A stretch of DNA of 64,000 nucleotides from an uncultured Collinsella sp. (GTDB lineage: Bacteria; Actinomycetota; Coriobacteriia; Coriobacteriales; Coriobacteriaceae), in assembly GCA_959602645.1 (NCBI GenBank), contig CAUGTZ010000007.1:46717-110716 (forward strand). The letters are read 5' to 3'. A model generated the notes under the pieces. That model did no database searches, was not told the DNA's origin, and saw nothing but the letters and a program-made list of their open reading frames with translations. Each line of letters starts with the position of its first letter. Positions within the stretch are counted from its first letter, which is position 1. The translations under genes and the position numbers were made by a program. Of the stretch, positions 31,651 to 40,193 are shown piece after piece.

Positions 31651-34074
31651 GTGAACCTTCTCGACCTGATGATTAAGGTCGGCCTCAAGGACGAGGCCAG
31701 TGGCAAGGTCGAGGGCGTGGCCTCGAAGGTCGTGGGCACGCTCGGCAAGGCCGGCGCGACCGCCGCCAAGGCGATAGGCGTTGGCGTCGCCGCCGTGGGG
31801 GCGGGCGTCGCCGCCGTCACGGGCATGAGCATGAGTGCATACGCCGCATACGAGCAGAACGTCGGCGGCATTAAGAAGATATTCGGCAACATGGGCAAGT
31901 CCCTCGAGGACTACGCCGCCATGACCGGCCAGACCGTCGAGCAGTGCTCCGGTAAGTGGGAGCAGCTCGAGCAGGCCCAGACGACGGTGCTGGCAAACGC
32001 CGACCGCGCCTACATAACGGCCGGCTTGAGCGCCAACCGGTACATGGAGCAGGTCACAGGCTTCTCGGCCTCGCTCGTTTCCTCACTGGGCGGCGACACG
32101 GTAAAGGCCGCGGAGTACGCCAACACGGCCATGGTCGACATGAGCGACAACGCGAACACCTTCGGCACGGCGATGGAGGACCTCCAGAACGCCTACCAGG
32201 GCTTCGCGAAGCAGAACTACACCATGCTCGATAACTTGAAGCTCGGGTACGGCGGAACCAAGGAGGAGATGCAGCGCCTCGTCAAGGACGCGCACGCGGT
32301 CAACTCAGCCGTGGACGAGTCGAGTCTGTCCTTCGATAACGTCGTGCTGGCCATCCACACGATGCAGGAGCAGATGCAGATCGCCGGCACGACCTCGCGC
32401 GAGGCCGCCACGACCATCGAGGGCTCCTGCAACATGGCGAAGGCCGCCTGGGAGAACTGGGTGACGGAGCTCGGCAAGGACGACGCCGATATGGGCAAGC
32501 TCACCGAGGAGCTGTTACAGTCGGTCGAGACGGCGGCATCGAACGTCGTCCCGCGCGTGGCAACCATCGTCGGCACGGCGCTGTCGCAGCTACCGAGCCT
32601 TGTCACGTCGGTCGGTCCCGTGCTCGGCCAAGCGTTTGTCGACATCTTCACTCAGGCGCTCGACAGCGCGGCTGAGGCCGTGCCCGGTCCCATGGGCGAC
32701 ATCCTCTCCGCCGTTTCGGACGGCGTGGACGAGATCGGCGAGCGCTTCAAGGGCCTTGGCGAGATCTGGTCGGCTGGCGACAACCCGCTCGAGTCTCTGC
32801 ACCTCGCCATGGTCTACGGCCTGACGCTGCTCGAGGGCGACCTGTCCACGCTGCAGGAGAACATCACCTCATCGCTGCCCGGCATCGCCGAGGGCTTCGC
32901 CGACGTGGGCGGCGAGGTCGTTCCCAGGCTCGCCGAGGGAATCGAGATGGGGCTGTCGTTCCTCTCCGAGACGGCGGCATCGCTTATGACATCGCTCGGC
33001 GGCTACCTGTCCGAGAACCTGCCATCCATCACGGAGAGCGGCCTGCAGATTCTCACCGGCCTCTCCGAGTCCATAGCCGAGAACGCGGGCGTTCTGGCAG
33101 AGGGCGCGGCGAACCTTATCGTCGGCTTGGCGCAGGGTATCGCCGACAGCCTGCCGACGCTCATCGAGCAGGCCCCGGTCATCGTGCAGAACCTCGCCAG
33201 CGCGATCAACGACAACGCGCCGATGCTGCTCGGTGCCAGCATCCAGGCAATCGTGACGCTGGCGCTTGGCATTGTGCAGGCGATACCGACGCTCATCGCC
33301 AACATCCCGGCCATCTTCTCGGCCTTCGTCTCGGCGTGGTCGGCGCTCGACTGGCTGAGCCTCGGAAGGAACGCCATCACGTTCCTGGGCAACGGCATCA
33401 CCGGCATGGCCGGCTTCGTCAGCTCGTGCGGCGCCAACATCGTGTCCGCTATCCGCGGCGCAATCCAGAACCTGCCGTCCACCCTGGCGAGCATCGGCCG
33501 CAACGGAATCAGCAGCCTGGGTTCCGCCATCCGCGGCGCGGTCGGCTTCGTGATCTCGGCGGCCTCGAGTATCGGCAGCTCCATCATGGGCGCCCTGTCC
33601 TCCATCCCGGGCCGCGTGGCCTCCATCGGCTCGCAGATCGTGCAGGGCATCGCCAACGGAATCAGCGGCGCGGCCGGCGTGGTCGTGAGCAAGATTACCG
33701 GCGTGGTCGGCGGCGCCATCGACGCTGCCAAGAACCTGCTGGGTATCCACTCGCCCTCGCGCGTGTTCCGCAAGATGTTCGGCTACGTGATGCAGGGCGC
33801 GGCCCTCGGCATCGACGACACGGCGGACGAGCCGGTGAAGTCCATGAGGTCGGCGGTGCGCAACGTCGAGAAGGCCGCCGTGTTCGGCGTGAGCGTTACC
33901 GGCGGCGGAGCATACGGGGCGACCGCCAACGGCGCCGCGGGCATCGCGGGCGGCGGAAACGTTTACAACCTCTACCTCGACGGCGACCTGCTGGGCGTCG
34001 ACGGGCGCGTGGCGTCCGCGTTCAGGGCCTTCGTCGCGGCGGTGGAGCAGAGCATGGCGATGGGGGTCGCGTAG
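31651..34074 (+). CDS. Tape measure protein
   Basis: An 807-residue protein starting at GTG directly after the frameshift product. N-terminal hydrophobic stretch (about 35-60), typical tape-measure text (YEQNVGGIKKIFGN, AMEDLQNAYQGFAKQNYTML) and repeated hydrophobic segments in the C-terminal half, ending near SPSRVFRKMFGYVMQGAALG. Length predicts a tail of about 120 nm at roughly 1.5 angstrom per residue. Confidence 0.95.
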   Translation: MNLLDLMIKVGLKDEASGKVEGVASKVVGTLGKAGATAAKAIGVGVAAVGAGVAAVTGMSMSAYAAYEQNVGGIKKIFGNMGKSLEDYAAMTGQTVEQCSGKWEQLEQAQTTVLANADRAYITAGLSANRYMEQVTGFSASLVSSLGGDTVKAAEYANTAMVDMSDNANTFGTAMEDLQNAYQGFAKQNYTMLDNLKLGYGGTKEEMQRLVKDAHAVNSAVDESSLSFDNVVLAIHTMQEQMQIAGTTSREAATTIEGSCNMAKAAWENWVTELGKDDADMGKLTEELLQSVETAASNVVPRVATIVGTALSQLPSLVTSVGPVLGQAFVDIFTQALDSAAEAVPGPMGDILSAVSDGVDEIGERFKGLGEIWSAGDNPLESLHLAMVYGLTLLEGDLSTLQENITSSLPGIAEGFADVGGEVVPRLAEGIEMGLSFLSETAASLMTSLGGYLSENLPSITESGLQILTGLSESIAENAGVLAEGAANLIVGLAQGIADSLPTLIEQAPVIVQNLASAINDNAPMLLGASIQAIVTLALGIVQAIPTLIANIPAIFSAFVSAWSALDWLSLGRNAITFLGNGITGMAGFVSSCGANIVSAIRGAIQNLPSTLASIGRNGISSLGSAIRGAVGFVISAASSIGSSIMGALSSIPGRVASIGSQIVQGIANGISGAAGVVVSKITGVVGGAIDAAKNLLGIHSPSRVFRKMFGYVMQGAALGIDDTADEPVKSMRSAVRNVEKAAVFGVSVTGGGAYGATANGAAGIAGGGNVYNLYLDGDLLGVDGRVASAFRAFVAAVEQSMAMGVA

Positions 34075-34075
34075 T

Positions 34076-36262
34076 ATGGCGCAGGGAAACTGGGTTCAAG
34101 GTGGCAGTGGCTATAGAAAGTACTGCTGGTGCGCGTACGTGGACGTTGCTGAGGTCGGGCGCACGGACACCACCGTGACCTACCGCGTCACGCACGGCTA
34201 CGGCACGCGCTACGCCATCGACTGCTACGCAAACGGCAGCTCGTCGGCGGGCGGCTCGTGGAACGGCTCGGTCTACTCGACGAACAACTCCGGCTGGGTG
34301 TGGGTGCAGTGCACTTCGCGCGACGTCACGCTCAACCGTGGCAACGGCGACGCCTGCAACCATACCTTCACGGGCCAGATTAACGTCACGGGCGGCTTCG
34401 GCAACGGAACGTCGAACGCCTCCAACACCGTCACGGTCCCGTGCCGTGCCTACCACACGCCGCACACGCCGAAGAACATCAGGGCGGAGCGCCTGAGCGA
34501 CACCAGCGCGAAGATTAGTTGGGGCGTCGACTACACGGGCATGGACGGCGACTACCCCTGGTCGACCGTGACCGTCGGCGTGGTGAAGAACGGCCCGGGG
34601 AAGTTCACCGACGTCGGCACCGTCAGTTGGGACACCACGAGCCACACCTACAACGGCCTCGAGCCGGGCTGCATGTACATCTTCTCCGCCAAGGCGACGG
34701 GCCCCGGCGGCACGTCGGACTACGGCGTGAGCGCACCGGCGATCTACACCACGCCGACGGCGCTCGGCATGCTCGAGGCCGTCAAGGCGGAGGCGGCGAA
34801 GGTTGTGCTCAAGGGGCGCGACGCACCGGCCTTCGTCGACAGCTGGGAGTTCCAGCTCACGACCGACGGTGGAAAGACGTGGGTCGATGCGGATGTAAGC
34901 GCCTCTTGGGAGGACGAGGAGGCACCGGCGGGAACGGTGCGCTATCGTGCCCGCGCCATCAAGAGCGGCCTCAAGGGACCTTGGACCGAGTCAAACGAGG
35001 TCACGACAATATGCCCGCCGCTCGCACCGTCCATCAGGGGCGTCAGGGCGGCTTACGCCACAGGTTCGACCGCGACGCTCGAATGGGTGCCCAACCATCC
35101 GGACGGCTCGGCACAGACCTCAGCCGAGGTGCAGGTCACGACGCCGACGGGTCCCACCACCACTACGGTCGATGGCCCGGGTGCGAGCCTGAAGCTGCCG
35201 ACCGGCACCAAGGGCCCCTACACCGTGCGCGTGCGCACCAAGGGCCTCGACGAGGACTGGGGCGCATGGTCGAGCGCGGCGGCATATACCGTGGCGGACG
35301 CGCCCCAGGCATTCTTCACTGACCCGGCTGCGGACGGGGCGACCCTGCGCGCGGTGCCGCATACCTTCACGTGGAAGGTGGCCGACGAGACGGGCGTCAG
35401 TCGACAGTACCTGTCTTTGTGCGACATCAGGGGCAACCTCCTGTGGAGCGGGACTGTGGACAAGGACGCGCGCTCCTTCCGCCTGGGCTATGCGCAGCAC
35501 GCCTTCGTCAACCACACGGTCTACAGGGTCGTGCTCACGGTCACAGCCGGCTCGTCGCTGTCGGTCACCGCCTCGAGAGCTTTCCAGACCGACTGGGCAC
35601 CGCCAGCCAAACCGTCGCTCAACGTTTTCGTCGACGATAGGCTCGGCTGCCAGCTGGCCGTATTCCCCGGCGCACCGGAGAGCGAGGACACGCCTAACAC
35701 GTCCTACTTCACCGTGTCGCGCGTCCTTCCCGACGGCTCGACCCTGCAGCTCGGATCGCACCTTGCGGCGGGCGAGGGCGCGAGCGATCCGCTGCCGCCG
35801 CTCAACAGCGAGTTCGAGTACGTTGCCGTCGCGTACGCGGCGACGGGCGTGAGCGCGGCGACGAGGGTCAAAACGACCGTGGCGAGCCGCGCGGTGGCTC
35901 TCAACTGGGGAGCCGGCGCTGAGAGGTCGTGGCTCGGGCGCTATCTCAAGAAGGGCTCGAGCCGCAAGGTGACGCACGGATACAAGATGCTGCACTTCGA
36001 CGACGGCGGGGAAGGGCTGCCCGTCTCGTACGGCATCAACGAGAGGGACGTCAAGGACAGCATGGACTTCCTGCTGCTCGACGAGGAGGACTACAAGTCA
36101 TTCCTCGAGGTCATGAACATGGCGGGGCGCTTCTGGGTGCGCGATCTCTACGGCGAGCGGTTCCGCGCCCGCCTCAACTGTAGCGTGAAGCGTTCCGACG
36201 GCGCGTGGGTGGCTTCGTGCGATCCGACGTGGGAGACGTGGGAGGAGCCCGCCAATGGCTGA
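34076..36262 (+). CDS. Tail tip protein with fibronectin type III-like domains
   Basis: 728 residues. An N-terminal beta domain rich in Gly, Asn and aromatic residues (about 1-125) is followed by fibronectin III-like repeats (PHTPKNIRAERLSDTSAKIS; SIRGVRAAYATGSTATLEW; PAKPSLNVFVDD) and a C-terminal domain typical of distal-tail/baseplate proteins (SMDFLLLDEEDYKSFLEVMN). It sits where Dit/tail-tip genes lie and overlaps the next gene by 8 bp. Carbohydrate or cell-wall binding is likely but unproven. Confidence 0.75.
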   Translation: MAQGNWVQGGSGYRKYCWCAYVDVAEVGRTDTTVTYRVTHGYGTRYAIDCYANGSSSAGGSWNGSVYSTNNSGWVWVQCTSRDVTLNRGNGDACNHTFTGQINVTGGFGNGTSNASNTVTVPCRAYHTPHTPKNIRAERLSDTSAKISWGVDYTGMDGDYPWSTVTVGVVKNGPGKFTDVGTVSWDTTSHTYNGLEPGCMYIFSAKATGPGGTSDYGVSAPAIYTTPTALGMLEAVKAEAAKVVLKGRDAPAFVDSWEFQLTTDGGKTWVDADVSASWEDEEAPAGTVRYRARAIKSGLKGPWTESNEVTTICPPLAPSIRGVRAAYATGSTATLEWVPNHPDGSAQTSAEVQVTTPTGPTTTTVDGPGASLKLPTGTKGPYTVRVRTKGLDEDWGAWSSAAAYTVADAPQAFFTDPAADGATLRAVPHTFTWKVADETGVSRQYLSLCDIRGNLLWSGTVDKDARSFRLGYAQHAFVNHTVYRVVLTVTAGSSLSVTASRAFQTDWAPPAKPSLNVFVDDRLGCQLAVFPGAPESEDTPNTSYFTVSRVLPDGSTLQLGSHLAAGEGASDPLPPLNSEFEYVAVAYAATGVSAATRVKTTVASRAVALNWGAGAERSWLGRYLKKGSSRKVTHGYKMLHFDDGGEGLPVSYGINERDVKDSMDFLLLDEEDYKSFLEVMNMAGRFWVRDLYGERFRARLNCSVKRSDGAWVASCDPTWETWEEPANG

Positions 36263-37820
36263 TAGCTGGATAAGGCCGTTCGACGCCTCCTACGACTTCG
36301 TGCGCGTATCACGTGAGACGGGGCTCGAGCTCGACTTCGTGCGCGACATCGAGAACGGAGGCTCAATCGAGCGCAACGCGAACACGGCGCTCTACGAGAC
36401 TGCATCCCTGGACTTCGCCGACAAGTTCGACGTCGGCAACGACTTCCTGCGCGTGTACCTCAACGCCACCTTCACGGACGGCAGCAAGAGGCGCGAGTGC
36501 CTCGGGACATTCATGCCGCAGGTGGACTCGGTGGACATCGACGGCGCCTACCGCGAGGGCCAGATCAACGCCTACGGCCTCCTGAAGCGGCTCAAAGACG
36601 ACGACTTCGACGGGCCATACGTGATCGTTGCGGGCAGCAATCTGGTTGATGAGGCCGTCAAGATAGCCGAATCGGTCGGCCTCACCGTCTACGCCGACCC
36701 CAGCAGCCTCCTTCTGGGCAGCACCTTGGTTTTCGGCGTGGGCAGGGACAACGACGCTAAGAACAAGCTGGACGCGGTGGACCTGCTCCTCAAGGCGGCC
36801 GGGTTCCGCTCGCCGGTGACCGACCGGATGGGCAACGTGATCTACAGGCGCTACGTCGAGCCTGCCGACATGCCCATCTCGGCGGAGTTCACCGAGGGCA
36901 GGGATGCGCGCTTCATGTCGGACATGACCGAATCGACTAACCGCGCCGAGGTCTGCAACGTCGTGCACGTGGACTTCAGCACGCAGGACGCATCGGTGCG
37001 CGGCACGGCGGTGGACGACTCGCCCGATTCAGACCTCTCGACCGTCTCGGTCGGTCGTCGAATCGTCAAGAGCTACAGCTACGACAGCCTGCCGGGCGTG
37101 GATACCGAGGACGCCAACCTTGTCGAGGGCGCCGCCAACGCCCTCATCGGCACCGGCAAGAAGTCGGATAAGAGCTTTAGACAGAGCGATTCGCACGGCA
37201 GCATCCAGACCGTCTACGTCTCCGACTCGCCGCAGGTGGGCGTGCTTTTCGGCATCAAGGTCGTCTCGAGTGGCGGGCGCGTCGGCTTCTGCCAGGACGA
37301 GGGGCCGAGCGTCAAGAAGGATACGGACTACACACAGAGCGTGTGGGTCAAGGGCACTAAGGGCGCGACGGGCATCATACAGTCTTTCTGGGATCAGGAG
37401 AGGGCGCTTGGCCCGGTGACCAAGGGGTTCACCATGACTGGCGAGTGGCAGAAGGTCAGCTACACCTATCACGCCACGGAGAACCACAGCAAGGTCAGCT
37501 GGGGCTACTGCTATATCGACGGAGGTGAGGCCGTCTTCGTCGCCGACAAGGTCGAGGAGGGAGGCAACGCCACGCCTTGGCCCCAGGACGCCATGCAGGC
37601 GGCGGCGGACCGCAAGGCGGCGGAGCTGCTCGCCACCGAGCGCGCCGTGACGCGCACGGACGAGTTCAGGAGCGTCTACAAGCCCGTCGAGCCGTGCATG
37701 GCGGTGGCGATGAACTACAGGACCGGCGGGGTTGTCGGCAAGCTGGCAATCCAGAAGCAGACGCTGACGCTCGACGCCGGCTGCGTCATAAAGCACACGG
37801 CGAGGAGGTACGAGCGATGA
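36255..37820 (+). CDS. Tail-associated baseplate protein with carbohydrate-binding-like insert
   Basis: A 521-residue protein. The N-terminal part has the form of a phage tail-hub protein (NTALYETASLDFADKFDVGN). An insert near 350-425 resembles carbohydrate-binding modules (QSVWVKGTKGATGIIQSFWD; then GYCYIDGGEAVFVADKVEEG), and the C-terminus returns to the hub-like fold. It should form part of the host-contact end of the tail. Confidence 0.72.
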   Translation: MADSWIRPFDASYDFVRVSRETGLELDFVRDIENGGSIERNANTALYETASLDFADKFDVGNDFLRVYLNATFTDGSKRRECLGTFMPQVDSVDIDGAYREGQINAYGLLKRLKDDDFDGPYVIVAGSNLVDEAVKIAESVGLTVYADPSSLLLGSTLVFGVGRDNDAKNKLDAVDLLLKAAGFRSPVTDRMGNVIYRRYVEPADMPISAEFTEGRDARFMSDMTESTNRAEVCNVVHVDFSTQDASVRGTAVDDSPDSDLSTVSVGRRIVKSYSYDSLPGVDTEDANLVEGAANALIGTGKKSDKSFRQSDSHGSIQTVYVSDSPQVGVLFGIKVVSSGGRVGFCQDEGPSVKKDTDYTQSVWVKGTKGATGIIQSFWDQERALGPVTKGFTMTGEWQKVSYTYHATENHSKVSWGYCYIDGGEAVFVADKVEEGGNATPWPQDAMQAAADRKAAELLATERAVTRTDEFRSVYKPVEPCMAVAMNYRTGGVVGKLAIQKQTLTLDAGCVIKHTARRYER

Positions 37821-38074
37821 GCGATTCGGCAGCCGAGATCAAGGGCGCGGCGGCGCGGCTGGCGGCGGCGATGCCGTCGGGCGGCAAGCGGCTGACGATG
37901 GAGTTCGGCACGGTCGTGGGCGTCCACGGCACGGCGCTCGACGTGATGCTGCATGGCGCGGTGGTGACGGTCCCGATGGTGCGCTCCTGCACGGGGTGCA
38001 TCATCACCGACCGCGCCGTGATCCTGTCGCAGGGCCCGCTGGCCGTGTGCGTCGGCACGATGGCAGCGGTGTAG
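37817..38074 (+). CDS. Small tail/baseplate protein, 85 residues
   Basis: Overlaps the preceding gene by 4 bp. The beta-strand pattern (MEFGTVVGVHGTALDVMLHG) resembles an OB-fold, as in phage baseplate assembly or spike-base proteins. Function assigned only loosely. Confidence 0.55.
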   Translation: MSDSAAEIKGAAARLAAAMPSGGKRLTMEFGTVVGVHGTALDVMLHGAVVTVPMVRSCTGCIITDRAVILSQGPLAVCVGTMAAV

Positions 38075-38097
38075 GCCGGCGTTACGGAGGCCTGAAC

Positions 38098-38135
38098 CTG
38101 CAGTGTGGCGGGGAATGGGCCCCACCACACTGCAG
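38098..38135 (+). repeat. Strong hairpin between tail and lysis genes
   Basis: CTGCAGTGTGG and CCACACTGCAG (11-bp perfect arms), extended after one mismatch by GGGG/CCCC. No T-run follows, so it is more likely an mRNA-stabilising or processing element than a terminator. Confidence 0.7.
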
Positions 38136-38152
38136 AACGGAAGGGAGGCCGG

Positions 38153-38566
38153 ATGGAGGTACTCAAGCTCTTCGCGCCGTACGGGCCGAGGTGGCTCGGC
38201 GGCGCGGCGCTTGCGCTCATTGCCTTTTATTTTGGGCGGCAATTTTTGGCCGAGTACAAGGTTCAGAACGAGCGCAAGGCGAACCTCGACCTCAAGCGCG
38301 AGGAGCGCAAGCAGGCCGAAGTCGACGAGAGGGCGCAGCGCGACCGCGAGCGGTCCCAAATGGAGGGGCGCATCGCCGCCCAGATGGAGCGCAGCAACAC
38401 CCTGATTGAAGGAATGAAAACGCTCATGGAGTCGGTCGTCGCGTCAAACGACGTCCTGCACGCCGACCTGGTTCACAGCCAGGCACGCAGTCAGGGGATG
38501 GCCGAACAGGTGAGCCACATTCGCGACCGCGTCGACCTGCTCTACGACAAAGAAACAGGTAGATAG
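38153..38566 (+). CDS. Membrane-anchored coiled-coil protein of the lysis region
   Basis: 137 residues from ATG 38153 behind AAGGGAGG. One membrane helix (about 15-32; LGGAALALIAFYFGRQFLAE) is followed by a long charged coiled coil. This is the form of small proteins next to holins, perhaps a spanin-like or holin-modulating protein. Gram-positive-type hosts do not need spanins, so the role is open. Confidence 0.65.
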   Translation: MEVLKLFAPYGPRWLGGAALALIAFYFGRQFLAEYKVQNERKANLDLKREERKQAEVDERAQRDRERSQMEGRIAAQMERSNTLIEGMKTLMESVVASNDVLHADLVHSQARSQGMAEQVSHIRDRVDLLYDKETGR

Positions 38567-38574
38567 GAGGAATC

Positions 38575-38805
38575 ATGACTACCGAAGACATTACCCGCAA
38601 GCTGACGAGCCGCAAGTTCTGGCTGTGCACGGCTGCCTTTTTGGGCTCCGTCGCGACCAGCGTGGCCGGCATCGCCACGGACAACCAGACCGTCGCCGCC
38701 ATCGGCACGGTGTGCGGGGTCGCGAGTGCGGCCATCTACGCCGCGGCCGAGCAGGCTGTGGACGCTGCGCGCCTGAAGGCGGGTGGCGATCATGACGGAG
38801 ATTAA
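38575..38805 (+). CDS. Holin
   Basis: A 76-residue protein with two hydrophobic helices (about 15-33 and 40-60) and a charged C-terminus, directly upstream of and overlapping the amidase gene. It would form membrane lesions that time lysis. Start ATG follows TAGGAGG. Confidence 0.82.
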   Translation: MTTEDITRKLTSRKFWLCTAAFLGSVATSVAGIATDNQTVAAIGTVCGVASAAIYAAAEQAVDAARLKAGGDHDGD

Positions 38806-39931
38806 CGCCGAGGCTAAGCGCAAGCTGCCGATGCGCAGCGTTTTCGCCATCGTCCTCGCACTCGCCGCGGCCCTCGCCGCCCCGTGCGGAGCCGAGGCGT
38901 ACCAGAGTGTGAACAAGTACGTGAGCGGCGGTCACGGCTACCTCAATGCGAGCTACCTCGTCATTCACGAGACCGCGAACCCCGGCGCTTCTGCCTACAA
39001 CCACACTTTGTTGTGGTCGCGTGACGACACCTACGCCGTACATCACGTCATGGAGCTGGACGGCTCCACCGTGTACAACACCGTGCCGGAGAACCGCCTT
39101 TGTTGGCACGTGGGCAACGGCAACTACGCAACCATCGGCATCGAGCTCGCCCACGCCACGAACGCTTCCGACTTCTCCAAGCAGTGGTCCGAGGCCGTGA
39201 AGTGGGCGGGCGACGAACTCCGCTCTCGCGGCTGGGATACGTCCCGCCTTTTGAGCCACTACGAAGCGGCTCAGCGCTGGGGCGGGTCCGATCACACCGA
39301 CCCGAATGGCTATTTCGCCCAGTACGGCAAGTCGTGGTGGGAGTTCAAGCAGGCGGTCGCAGCCTATCTCGGCAGCGGTTATGTCGCTCCCATCGCGCCG
39401 ACCAACGGCAATGGAGGCACCTATCAGCCCTCTTATTCTGCAACCCGTACCAAGTTCCCGAAGTCCACGGGCAAGAGCGTAAACATCCACTATGCTCTCC
39501 ATAACCGCTACGGTGCGTGGAATGATGCCGTTACCAATTTCAACGACTCCAACTCCGAGGGCTTCGCTGGTATGCCTTACGGCTCCCACGACATGCTCAT
39601 CGCATGGGTTGACAGCGGCACGCTTCGCTACCGCGTCCACACCAAGGAGAGCGGTTGGCTCGGCTGGGTACAGTATGCCAACTACAACGACAGCGTGAAC
39701 GGCATGGCGGGCATCTGGGGCCAGACCATTGACGGTGTTCAGATGTACTACATCACGACCAACGGTGAATACAAGCAGGTCTACTACAGGTCTCAGGACG
39801 TCGCACACGCTGGCTACTGGGACGAGGTCTGCGATGACGGCTCCACCTATGGCGGCGATGACTACGCTGGCATCTACGGCTATGCGCTCGACCGCCTGCA
39901 GTGCTACGTGTCGGACGGAACGCGCCGATGA
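38792..39931 (+). CDS. Endolysin: N-acetylmuramoyl-L-alanine amidase with signal peptide
   Basis: 379 residues. A basic start and hydrophobic helix (about 14-32) ending AEA-Y form a signal peptide, so export may not depend on the holin. An amidase_2 domain follows (YLVIHETANPG with His59, WHVGNGNYATIGIELAH, SHYEAAQRWGGSDHTDP with His168). The C-terminal 170 residues resemble the cell-wall-associated repeats seen in coriobacterial hydrolases (GWLGWVQYANYNDSVNGMAG). Its codon use looks more like the host than like the structural phage genes. Confidence 0.9.
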   Translation: MTEINAEAKRKLPMRSVFAIVLALAAALAAPCGAEAYQSVNKYVSGGHGYLNASYLVIHETANPGASAYNHTLLWSRDDTYAVHHVMELDGSTVYNTVPENRLCWHVGNGNYATIGIELAHATNASDFSKQWSEAVKWAGDELRSRGWDTSRLLSHYEAAQRWGGSDHTDPNGYFAQYGKSWWEFKQAVAAYLGSGYVAPIAPTNGNGGTYQPSYSATRTKFPKSTGKSVNIHYALHNRYGAWNDAVTNFNDSNSEGFAGMPYGSHDMLIAWVDSGTLRYRVHTKESGWLGWVQYANYNDSVNGMAGIWGQTIDGVQMYYITTNGEYKQVYYRSQDVAHAGYWDEVCDDGSTYGGDDYAGIYGYALDRLQCYVSDGTRR

Positions 39932-40017
39932 TCGCGTTGGCATTCGTGCTCGGGTCGCTCTTCGGCGGCACAGTGGCGACAATCGGGCTCTGCATCGTAA
40001 GCATCAACCGGCGCTAA
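39928..40017 (+). CDS. DUF3789-like small membrane protein, 29 residues
   Basis: Overlaps the amidase stop. The hydrophobic helix IALAFVLGSLFGGTVATIGL followed by CIVSINRR matches the short DUF3789 phage proteins (FLLGxxxGGxxGVxxMC pattern). Function unknown. Confidence 0.6.
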   Translation: MIALAFVLGSLFGGTVATIGLCIVSINRR

Positions 40018-40038
40018 CGACTGCGGGCGATAACAGCA

Positions 40039-40076
40039 AAAGGGGCCGTGGCGGTTCGTCGCCACGGCCCCTTTCT
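40039..40076 (+). terminator. Terminator at the right end of the prophage
   Basis: A long perfect stem (AAGGGGCCGTGGCG with CGCCACGGCCCCTT) and a short loop, followed by TCTCG. It ends the lysis operon before the attachment region. Confidence 0.88.
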
Positions 40077-40115
40077 CGTATCCCTCGAATATCCCAAGTG
40101 GGCGCAAAACCCTAA

Positions 40116-40150
40116 GTACGGTCAGCGTGTTGCGGTACGTTCAGCGTGTT
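40116..40150. repeat. Direct repeats beside attR, candidate integrase arm sites
   Basis: GTACGGTCAGCGTGTT (40116-40131) and GTACGTTCAGCGTGTT (40135-40150) differ at one base and start 19 bp apart. A partial third copy GTCAGC lies at 40161. They sit 46-91 bp from the attR core, as arm-type binding sites of tyrosine integrases do. Confidence 0.55.
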
Positions 40151-40193
40151 TTGCCTGTTGGTCAGCATCAATAGCGAGCTGCGGCAAACTGTC

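Noticed and set aside
3688..40103. Short matches GAATATCC and TATCCCAAG near both prophage ends as att core
   Set aside because: They are 8-9 bp, and TATCCCAAG lies inside the integrase gene. The 12-bp AGTACTGCCACA is longer and explains the thiD stop codon.
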